A stretch of 18,365 nt of DNA from Thalassiosira profunda. Lineage: Eukaryota > Bacillariophyta > Thalassiosirophyceae > Thalassiosirales > Thalassiosiraceae. The notes under the pieces are model-generated. The model did not search any database, was not told the origin of the DNA, and saw only the letters and a program-made list of their open reading frames with translations. Each line of letters starts with the position of its first letter. Within the stretch, counting starts at the first letter, position 1. The stretch spans positions 1-18,365 of the forward strand of contig JALLAP010000135.1 in assembly GCA_036939355.1 (NCBI GenBank), given 5' to 3'. Position numbers and translations under genes: made by a program. Positions 7,487 through 14,372 of this stretch are shown piece by piece.

Positions 7487-8232
7487 CTATTGGCTACAAT
7501 CCTCCTTCGCTGCAGCGTTGGAGACATCGCTCGGGACGTTGGCAGTGTCCGGAGACGCCACTTTGGAGTCATCGCCCGGGATATCTTCAGAACCAGTAGT
7601 GCCTGCAGTTTCAGCCTTCTCTGCTTGGGCCTCCGTTACATCTTCCGGTGACTGATGCTCTGCCTCCGTCCCCTCCTTAGGTAGGGTCAATGAATCACAC
7701 TGGGCGGTGAGGTCGGAGACATTGTCAGAGCCGCCCAAGTCCTGAGACATTTGCTCCTTGGCGGCGAGCTCCTGGAGTCTCTTGAGCTCCTGCTGCTTTT
7801 CCTCGAGTGTCTTGCTTAGAGTCGCGGCCTTTGCATCCAAATCCTCGCAAGCCTGGACCTCTTCCTCGAGTCTAGGCGGCGGCAGCGGTGACGGCAGGAG
7901 GGTGTGAAGGGCGGAGAGGGGAAAGACACAAAAGTGCTCGTCAGAATTCACCGTCTTGGCCGGCCAACGACACTTCCTTACCGCTTGGCCAACCTCTCTT
8001 GCTTCAGCTGGCGTTCCTCGGCGAAGAGCTTGAGCTTCACCAGTCGGCGTTGGAAGTCGAGGTCTCGTTGCTTGAGGTCGGCCTCTTTCTGATCAAGAGA
8101 GCGGCACCGCGCCTCGTACTTCTCCGTCTCCGCGGCGAGGCGCTCTTTGGCGTCGAACAACTCTCGCCGTTTGGCCAACAAGCGAGTTGCGTCGCCGGCG
8201 TGCTCTAGAAACGGGGGCTCGGCTGTGGACAT
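7487..8232 (-). CDS. DUF4200 coiled-coil protein, CFAP73/CCDC42-like flagellar type
   Basis: Two exons, 8232-7982 and 7871-7487, with intron 7981-7872 (110 nt, GTAAGG...CCGCCTAG) splitting an Arg codon, give 211 residues. Residues about 16-125 form one long coiled coil (TRLLAKRRELFDAKERL, then KEADLKQRDLDFQRRLVKLK and LKQERLAKRLEEEVQ), matching the DUF4200 pattern of proteins such as CCDC42 and CFAP73/MIA2, which tether and regulate axonemal inner-arm dyneins. The last 80 residues are Glu/Thr/Ser/Ala-rich and probably disordered. It is shorter than the animal relatives (about 300 residues). The frame stays open upstream of 8232 but would run antisense into the neighbouring gene, so ATG 8232 is preferred. 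The assignment to flagella is from the family, not proven here. Confidence 0.78.
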
Positions 8233-8255
8233 GGTCGAGAGGGAGGGTTCTTGAT

Positions 8256-8290
8256 CTAAGCGCTGATCGGCTGCCCTAAGCGCTGATTGG
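8256..8290. repeat. Two tandem CTAAGCGCTGATYGG units, 20-bp period
   Basis: CTAAGCGCTGATCGG (8256-8270) and CTAAGCGCTGATTGG (8276-8290) differ at one of 15 positions. Each includes the palindrome AGCGCT. The 20-bp spacing is about two helical turns, so factors bound at both would lie on the same face. The second copy ends in a reversed CCAAT box. Confidence 0.65.
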
Positions 8291-8308
8291 GCTTCTGTTC
8301 GTTCTTTT

Positions 8309-8330
8309 TCGACACAAAATTTTGTGTCGA
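8309..8330. promoter_or_regulatory. Perfect 22-bp palindrome, half-site TCGACACAAAA
   Basis: The half-site TCGACACAAAA (8309-8319) is followed directly by its exact reverse complement (8320-8330), with no spacer. It lies near the middle of the short divergent promoter. It could be a binding site for a dimeric factor serving both genes, or a cruciform-forming element. Confidence 0.6.
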
Positions 8331-8397
8331 GTTGGAGTGCCCCAGCCGCACCCGTAGGGGTCGAACATAGACCAATCGGGGGCGAGAGAAGCCAGCG

Positions 8398-10230
8398 ATG
8401 TACTCGCAAACTTACGTGATCAAGCAGGGCGACGACACGTCGAGGGAGGCCTTCTTCCAGTGCGGCGAACATTGTTATTCGGGCAACGTCCAGCTCGATC
8501 TCCAACATGCCTTTGAACGCGTTACGCTGAAGGACCTGCCGGCCCTTGTGCCCATCGTCCAGCGGCAGCAGAGTCAGCTGTCTTATCTCTGCAGCGCCAG
8601 GAGAATTCCTAGGCAGAGCACGTTCTGCGCCCCCTTGGAGGAGCTAGAATGGGCGCGCAACTTTGTGATTTCCGAGGTATCATCCGATCGGGTATCCCTA
8701 CAAATGGCAAAGCTTGCAGAGAAACACTCCTGGATAGACGACGAGTCGAGCCGTGTATACTTTGAATTGGTGGGAGACACCCCCACTGTGTTCCACGATG
8801 TATTGTTCGTCGCCAGCAGAGTCTACGCGAATGGACTCCGGATCGATAGCTTTTTCTTTGAAGGCGTCATCTACCTCACGCTCGAGGAGGGCAGTGGCGA
8901 GCAACCGCTGCTGGACATTCACTTTCCCGATATCAGTGGCAGCGGCGCTGGCGCAACTCTAGCATTATACGACAACGATGGACGCGGGCGCAACGGTCCT
9001 TGGATGAAGCTGTCTGTGTGGCAGGCCGGGGAGGACCAGGACCACCAACCGGAAGATGCCACTCACGCTGACGCCGAGGAAAACGCCAGCCCGGAGATGC
9101 TGCCAGCAGACGAGGCCCAACCACTGGTCAAAGATATATCAAGTGGCTGCTACGTCCAGAGCTACTGTACCCTAAAATCCGACGGCAAATCCGATCTTAG
9201 GAAGGTGCTGTTTCGCTTCGGGAGCTGGTGTTACGCTGGAATTGTGGAGTTGGTCCCAACGATATCGTTGTCGGACATCCCGTACGTTGTTCCGGCGCTG
9301 AGAGTACAGCAGAAGAAGCTGCAGTTTGTCAGCGACGCGAGCAAGCTTCCGTCTTCGAGTCCCTTCGCCCTTGCAATGGCATACGCTGCGCAGATCCAGC
9401 CACTGATGGAAGCACAAGCTGTTGAGTCGGAAGGCAATCTAATGAACCTGGCCCAATGGAACGGACCTACTCAAAACGGGCAGCACTGGCTGGAGGACGA
9501 CGCAAGCGATACTTTCTTTGAATTCGCCTGTGCGTCGTCTCCAGATGCACTCAACGACGTTGAGATGCTAGCGACAAAGTCGTACAATGCCAACGGAATC
9601 GTCTCGATTTCTGTGTACTACGGAGGCAACTGGTACCTTTCTCTTGACGCCGGGGTCAGTGGCGGCGGGGACGATTTCCCTCTGCTCGACAGCAAATTTC
9701 CAGACTTTTCGCGGAAAGGCAGCGGGTTCAACATTCAATGTTACCCTTCCGGAATTGTTGGCTGCCCCCAGCTGAGGAAGCTCTCCATCTGGTGCAGTAG
9801 GGGTGATCAAGGTGCTGACAAAGAACTCACTCCCGACGTCAAATCTGTACCAGCTGAAAGTAGTGATGAAGTGTCTGGTGAAGATGAAGACACACCAACT
9901 CAGCCTGACGACGGGGAGAAGGTCTCTGGGTCTTGTGCACAGGCACCAACTCAGCCCGAAGGCAATGGTAGCAGTAATCCAGAGCCCGAAGAGGAGAACA
10001 GCGCAAACAAGTTGGAGGAGAGACTGAAAGCAATGGCCGACGCCACGGGAGAAGTGGCTTGGGATTCTACAGGCAAGCCTGCGTCTCAAACCAATGAGCC
10101 GGCAGCCGAAGAAAAAGTGGCGCCTATTCAGTTACTGAATTGCCCCGAAGACGGCGATATTTACGCTCAATTGGATTGGCTGGACGAGCGGCTGGATATT
10201 GAGATCGATGGCTTGAAGGGGTATCTATGA
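8398..10230 (+). CDS. Protein with two tandem copies of an unrecognised domain
   Basis: A single-exon protein of 610 residues whose family I do not recognise. It is built of two related halves, about 1-208 and 250-466. Matching landmarks: FFQCGEHCYSGNVQL (19-33) with LFRFGSWCYAGIVEL (271-285); LKDLPALVPIVQRQQSQL with LSDIPYVVPALRVQQKKL; HSWIDDESSRVYFE with QHWLEDDASDTFFE; PLLDIHFPDISGSGAG with PLLDSKFPDFSRKGSG; and KLSVW (204-208) with KLSIW (461-465). Short acidic linkers follow each copy. The last 140 residues are Glu/Pro/Ser/Thr-rich with two similar APTQPE/TPTQPDDG segments, and end in LDWLDERLDIEIDGLKGYL. There is no signal peptide or membrane helix, so it is probably cytosolic or nuclear. 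It shares its promoter with the DUF4200 gene. Confidence 0.85.
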   Translation: MYSQTYVIKQGDDTSREAFFQCGEHCYSGNVQLDLQHAFERVTLKDLPALVPIVQRQQSQLSYLCSARRIPRQSTFCAPLEELEWARNFVISEVSSDRVSLQMAKLAEKHSWIDDESSRVYFELVGDTPTVFHDVLFVASRVYANGLRIDSFFFEGVIYLTLEEGSGEQPLLDIHFPDISGSGAGATLALYDNDGRGRNGPWMKLSVWQAGEDQDHQPEDATHADAEENASPEMLPADEAQPLVKDISSGCYVQSYCTLKSDGKSDLRKVLFRFGSWCYAGIVELVPTISLSDIPYVVPALRVQQKKLQFVSDASKLPSSSPFALAMAYAAQIQPLMEAQAVESEGNLMNLAQWNGPTQNGQHWLEDDASDTFFEFACASSPDALNDVEMLATKSYNANGIVSISVYYGGNWYLSLDAGVSGGGDDFPLLDSKFPDFSRKGSGFNIQCYPSGIVGCPQLRKLSIWCSRGDQGADKELTPDVKSVPAESSDEVSGEDEDTPTQPDDGEKVSGSCAQAPTQPEGNGSSNPEPEEENSANKLEERLKAMADATGEVAWDSTGKPASQTNEPAAEEKVAPIQLLNCPEDGDIYAQLDWLDERLDIEIDGLKGYL

Positions 10231-10266
10231 ATAACTTCCGTGAGGTTCATTCCTCCAATTTCGATT

Positions 10267-12087
10267 CTATGCGTCATCGGTGACCACCACCGAATGCATC
10301 CAACCTCGATGGACCGACCGGACCCTCTCCTTTTTATCCTGCAAGTCCAACCAGTCCATCCACGAGGGTCGCACGGCCCCGTGCTGCCGCAGCTCCTCGT
10401 TGCTCCACAACTGAACCTCAATCGCCTGCCTCCTTCCTTCGTCGGCGCCAAACACGACCGCCGTCCGATCGAAGCCGGCAGTGAAACTCACCAACTCTGA
10501 CATTTCCACGAGGCCCGGGGCCAATATCTCAACCGCCTCGCCCCACAAAGGCACCGCTTCGTCGGACGCCACGCCCACGGCCCATATCGATCCGTCCTCC
10601 AACAGCATTGCCGCGTGGTGGGTGCCACACGCTATCCTTTCTATTCTGAGATCGGGCGGCAATCCCGGGATGTATCGAGGATAAGTCGAGTCCCTCGTGG
10701 GCTTGGCCCGTATGTTTATGTCTGATTCCGAGTAGGAGGGGTTGAGGCAGACGTTCTTGCCCCAAACGTACGGCAGATTGGACTCCGTCACCGCCACGGA
10801 AAAGTTCATCCCGGCCGATATCAATCGTACTCTGGAATCGTCCTTCGATAAAAGCGGTGCGTAGAGGTCGCCTGCCGAAGGCGAGGTTGTCGCGTACGGA
10901 TCGTAAAACTCTTGCACCTGGAGGGCATACTCGAACGTTCGGTTCTCGTTGGGCTCGCTTTCTTCCGTTGTATTATCTCCCTCTCCATCCTCGTAGCCTT
11001 CGTGCGCCATTCTTCTTCCCTGCCCGAGCTGCCCCCTCTCGCCCTTGCCCCAGCAAAACACCTGCCCGGCGCTGTCCAGCGCCACCCCGTGCTGCAGCCC
11101 CAACGCCACGCTGACAATTGGATATTCCTGCTCCGTAAACCTGCGAAACATGTCCTCTCCGCTTCCCGCGCCGTGGTCCAAGACGAAGCGGGTCGATCCC
11201 AGCCCGGCGACGGGGGTGGGCGTCCACACGTTGGGCGCGAAGGATCCCGTGCCGCATTGTCCGCGGTGGTTGAGGCCGAAGGTGTAGAGCGTGCCGGCGT
11301 TGGAGATGACGGCGGTGATGCCCGCAGACGCCGCCAGCGTGGTTTGAAAGGTGGTGTGCAGTGGCGATTGCTGTTGCTTTCCGCACTCTCGCGCCACTCG
11401 TCCAGCGGCGTGCCCTTCAAACGCTCTTTCGTCTATCTCTTCGCCCTCCATTGCTGGTCTCTCATCGTTCGGCAACGTCATCTCCAACAACGCGGGCATG
11501 CTGCTGTACCTCCGACACTCCGCCTCGTTGAACGTCACCTCGTTTTCTCCTGCCAGGTATGAGGCTATCCTTTGCAATACCGATGGCTCCTGCTCCAACC
11601 GCCCGTCGTCCGCCGGAAGCGTGTACTGAATGCTGAAGCCTCGCAAAGAGGGCGGCAGCCGCCGCAATCGCATCAGCGTCTGGAAGTCGTGCGGCCTCCC
11701 GCACACCATCAGCTTGGGCGCGCCGTCGCCCTCGTCGTTTGCAACGAGCAGCGCGGTGTGCCCCCACCCCGCCGCGGCGGACATGCACCGACCCCCATTC
11801 AGCCCCTCCAAAGGCACCAGATTCTGGCACTCGCCAAACTGACGGATCTCCTCGGTAGACAATTCAGGCGCCTCCTCCAGGAACATTTTTGACGAGCCGC
11901 GGGAGAGGGCGCCGGTCCACTGCTGCCCAAAGCCGTAGGCGGACAGGGGGCGGCGTTGATGGTGATGGTGCATGGACGTTGGTGGAGAGCGCCTCCCGTC
12001 GAGCGCGGCGGACGGAGCGAGCGCCGCGCGGGCCCGATGACTCCGGTGCGCCGCCGCCGAGGTCCAAAATCTGGAGAGGTGCATCAT
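10267..12087 (-). CDS. RCC1-like beta-propeller protein, probably mitochondrial
   Basis: A single-exon protein of 606 residues. RCC1-type repeats (G-x-x-H-[ST/GA]-x-x-L ... G-x-[VL]-[YFW]-x-[WF]-G) occur at about 103-131 (AAAGWGHTALLVAN), 254-281 (GTLYTFGLNHRGQCGTG), 326-357 (ALGLQHGVALDSAGQVFCWG), 423-445, 485-508 (IACGTHHAAMLLEDGSIWAVG) and 525 to the end (RGWMHSVVVTDD), enough for a seven-bladed propeller. The first 50 residues are rich in Arg, Ala, Ser and His without acidic residues until about position 30, a likely mitochondrial presequence. Mitochondrial RCC1L (WBSCR16) is a possible relative, but pattern alone cannot settle this. Long acidic and polar inserts occur between blades (155-250 and 358-395). 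It converges on the previous gene with 36 bp between stops. Confidence 0.85.
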   Translation of the reverse strand: MMHLSRFWTSAAAHRSHRARAALAPSAALDGRRSPPTSMHHHHQRRPLSAYGFGQQWTGALSRGSSKMFLEEAPELSTEEIRQFGECQNLVPLEGLNGGRCMSAAAGWGHTALLVANDEGDGAPKLMVCGRPHDFQTLMRLRRLPPSLRGFSIQYTLPADDGRLEQEPSVLQRIASYLAGENEVTFNEAECRRYSSMPALLEMTLPNDERPAMEGEEIDERAFEGHAAGRVARECGKQQQSPLHTTFQTTLAASAGITAVISNAGTLYTFGLNHRGQCGTGSFAPNVWTPTPVAGLGSTRFVLDHGAGSGEDMFRRFTEQEYPIVSVALGLQHGVALDSAGQVFCWGKGERGQLGQGRRMAHEGYEDGEGDNTTEESEPNENRTFEYALQVQEFYDPYATTSPSAGDLYAPLLSKDDSRVRLISAGMNFSVAVTESNLPYVWGKNVCLNPSYSESDINIRAKPTRDSTYPRYIPGLPPDLRIERIACGTHHAAMLLEDGSIWAVGVASDEAVPLWGEAVEILAPGLVEMSELVSFTAGFDRTAVVFGADEGRRQAIEVQLWSNEELRQHGAVRPSWMDWLDLQDKKERVRSVHRGWMHSVVVTDDA

Positions 12088-12445
12088 GGCAGCGGCCGCG
12101 GCTCCTTCCTGCTGGGGGCGGGCAGGCTAGGAGCAGAGGCTGGCTGAGGGAGCGAGCTCAGGCAGGAGGAGCGGGCCGGATTCTGAGTATTATGAATTCC
12201 TCCGTAGATTTTCTACAAAGGGGGCCCGGGCGGGGATTTCTGCAGAGCGAGTTATGTCCCTCCACTCTCATTCCTCATCCCTGCGCATCGACCTCCCCTA
12301 CCGCCCCCAGATATCGCCGCCATTGCTCTGCGCTGTCCGTGGTGGGGGATCTATCTCGCCTGACCGAGCTGCGCGTGTCCTCGATGCATCTGTCGTGCAC
12401 ACCAAAGCGCCCATCGCCCACATCAACAACAGCGTTCACATCGGT
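12088..12445. promoter_or_regulatory. Divergent intergenic region, RCC1-like / methyltransferase
   Basis: These 358 bp have a G/C-rich half (12088-12180, with GCGGCCGC), an A/T-rich patch (TATTATGAATTCC near 12188 and TTTTCTACAAAG near 12211) and a C/T-rich stretch (12256-12315). An ATG at 12254 is in frame with the methyltransferase, but I take it as leader sequence (see that gene). There is no other gene candidate. Confidence 0.5.
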
Positions 12446-14356
12446 ATGCGCACATCACGTGTTCCTGTGGCGCTACTTCTGGCGACTGTGTTCGACGAAT
12501 GCCATTCCTTTCGCACGGCGACTAGACATGCGAGAAAATTGCAACCGTTGAAGGCCAATGAGGGAGGATTGGCCGACACTGCGTACGATGGAGCGGGCTA
12601 CGCAGAGGCGGCCCGAGTGCGCATCCGGCATGGACACGAGGCGGCGATCCCCATGTACCGACGGTTGCTGCGGCAGAATCCACAGGACACGAGCGCCGCT
12701 ACGCGAATAGCGGCGTCGGAGCATTCACTGGACGTACTGAGTAGGGTGGGATGGCCCTACGGACAGCTGGGCGCGAGCACAAATCGCAGCTGGGAGGAGG
12801 ACATTGCAAAACTGCAGGAAGTTCTCAAGAGCAGCCATTACGACCATTGTTCCATCCGCGAGCACATCTTCGACCTGCCGACTGGCGTCGATGAAGTTGC
12901 TGACGGGAACGATGTCCAATCTATGGAGAGGAACATGCATGAGTATCCTTTTGGGCCGACATATGCCCGCCCGCTGGTGGCCGGCCAGAGATTGGATCTG
13001 TCGGGGCTGATTGGCGGACCGGAAACAATATCGGACGGCAATGGGTGGCTTCGCTCCTTGCAATGTCTGAGCACACTGTTTCTCCTTTCCAGCTGCGTTC
13101 CAAAGCAAACATTCGTGGAATCTGTCGCCGGAGGAGGAGAAACGCTGAAGCTTCTCCGGAGATTGAGCCTCATCCTCGTCGAAGACAATTGGGTGGTGCC
13201 ACTGGTGCATTTGTTCCCGATGGACGTACCGCCACTAAGATCTATGTCATCTGATCGGCATGATGGAGTTCCCTGCTTGGTGCTCATGACTGATTTGCAT
13301 CCGACCGTCCTCGGCATGACTTCGATACCGGCACTGGGCTCTGCTCAGGAAGAAGGAGCAGTCATGTACATTGGGCCAGATTCGCTGGCATTGGTTCACC
13401 ACTTGCACGCAAGTATGCCACGCTTTGCAGAGGCTGATCACGAGTTTGGTCGGATATTGGATGTCTGCACCGGCTCCGGAGTTCAGGCTCTGGCAACACT
13501 GGCAATGCTGGATTCTCCGGGAATCAACGGGCAACCTCCCAGAGCAGTGGCCATGGACATCAATGAACGTGCACTCAGATTTGTTGCCTTCAACGCTCAA
13601 CTGAACGGATTCGATGGACAAATGATCACAATGCACGCAGATTTACTTTCAGGAAAGGCGTATCCAAGCGATGATTCTCAAACTGATCTTGGAGGAGCGC
13701 TCTTGAATGTATTGGATCAGGACGACAAGGGAGCAAAGTTCGATGTACTTCTTGCAAACCCGCCATTCATTCCTGTTCCACCGTCGAGGTCGGACGATCC
13801 AGCCCTCACCATCCGGGAGGATAGCAACCCCGAAGGCGAGAGTACACCCCGCTACGGGCTCTTCTCTTCTGGCGGCGCAACAGGCGAGGACTGCTTGGCT
13901 GCCATAGTGCAAATGGGTCCAACCCTCCTGAGACCTGACAGAGGTTTATTGGCCATAGTCTCTGAGTTCATGAACCCTCCTTCATCAAGCGGCTACGTTG
14001 AGAACGAATTACTCTGCAAGATTGCAGAATGGTGGGGCCGCCAGAGGAGTGCCAGTGCAAAGGGAATTCTGTTTACGAACGAGTTCGCTGTCACAGCAGA
14101 AACTTATGCTCTTCGTCGTGCTGTGACAAACGATCAAGATGACAAGAAGCTGTGGGAAGATCACTTGCGGCGATCGGGCATCTCGTCTGTGTCGCCTGGC
14201 TTATTGTTTGTTCAAAAGAGCTCGAGTGGAGGTGAGGTGCTTGCCTTGAGACACGAATTGGTGCCAAAGTCAAAGAAGTTGGGCTCCGTTTGGACGCCAC
14301 ACAACATAGAAGCGGTCAAATTCACAAGAGATTCGCTGACAGATTGGTTGTCATAG
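12446..14356 (+). CDS. Plastid-targeted class I SAM-dependent methyltransferase (NPPF type)
   Basis: Transfers a methyl group from S-adenosylmethionine; the substrate is unknown. From ATG 12446 it has 636 residues. MRTSRVPVALLLATVFDECHS is a signal peptide, followed by FRTATRHARK, a Phe-led basic stretch typical of heterokont plastid import. The catalytic domain has ILDVCTGSGVQALA (motif I, D339), VAMDINERALRFVAFNAQLNG (motif II) and DVLLANPPFIPVP (motif IV, N438-F441), then RYGLFSSGGATGEDCL. NPP[YF] enzymes usually methylate planar nitrogens (PrmC/HemK on release-factor Gln, RsmC-type on bases). The CGVQAL-DINxRAL-NPPF-GGxxGE layout also recalls large actinobacterial methyltransferases. The first 270 residues before it are not recognised. 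The upstream in-frame ATG at 12254 would add 64 Ser/His/Pro-rich residues and bury the signal peptide, so it is less likely. It converges on the next gene with 16 bp between stops. Confidence 0.85.
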   Translation: MRTSRVPVALLLATVFDECHSFRTATRHARKLQPLKANEGGLADTAYDGAGYAEAARVRIRHGHEAAIPMYRRLLRQNPQDTSAATRIAASEHSLDVLSRVGWPYGQLGASTNRSWEEDIAKLQEVLKSSHYDHCSIREHIFDLPTGVDEVADGNDVQSMERNMHEYPFGPTYARPLVAGQRLDLSGLIGGPETISDGNGWLRSLQCLSTLFLLSSCVPKQTFVESVAGGGETLKLLRRLSLILVEDNWVVPLVHLFPMDVPPLRSMSSDRHDGVPCLVLMTDLHPTVLGMTSIPALGSAQEEGAVMYIGPDSLALVHHLHASMPRFAEADHEFGRILDVCTGSGVQALATLAMLDSPGINGQPPRAVAMDINERALRFVAFNAQLNGFDGQMITMHADLLSGKAYPSDDSQTDLGGALLNVLDQDDKGAKFDVLLANPPFIPVPPSRSDDPALTIREDSNPEGESTPRYGLFSSGGATGEDCLAAIVQMGPTLLRPDRGLLAIVSEFMNPPSSSGYVENELLCKIAEWWGRQRSASAKGILFTNEFAVTAETYALRRAVTNDQDDKKLWEDHLRRSGISSVSPGLLFVQKSSSGGEVLALRHELVPKSKKLGSVWTPHNIEAVKFTRDSLTDWLS

Positions 14357-14372
14357 CACTTGTCTAAAGTTA

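Larger units (their letters stand above)
8233..8397. promoter_or_regulatory. 165-bp bidirectional promoter of the DUF4200 and duplicated-domain genes
   Basis: It lies between two divergent start codons. It holds a tandem 15-bp repeat (8256-8290), a perfect 22-bp palindrome (8309-8330) and CCAAT boxes facing both ways: ATTGG at 8286-8290 (CCAAT for the minus gene) and CCAAT at 8372-8376 (plus gene). I see no TATA box. Confidence 0.6.

Noticed and set aside
8233..8508. Upstream in-frame extension of the DUF4200 protein
   Set aside because: It would run antisense through the first codons of the neighbouring gene and through the palindromic promoter, and has no coiled-coil character.
10821..11420. 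199-codon minus-strand frame within the RCC1-like gene
   Set aside because: It is a frame-shifted reading of the propeller gene, Arg/Pro/Ser-rich and without RCC1 motifs.
12254..12445. 64-codon N-terminal extension of the methyltransferase
   Set aside because: It is in frame with an ATG, but composition is low-complexity and it would place a clear signal peptide internally. Kept as an alternative start only.
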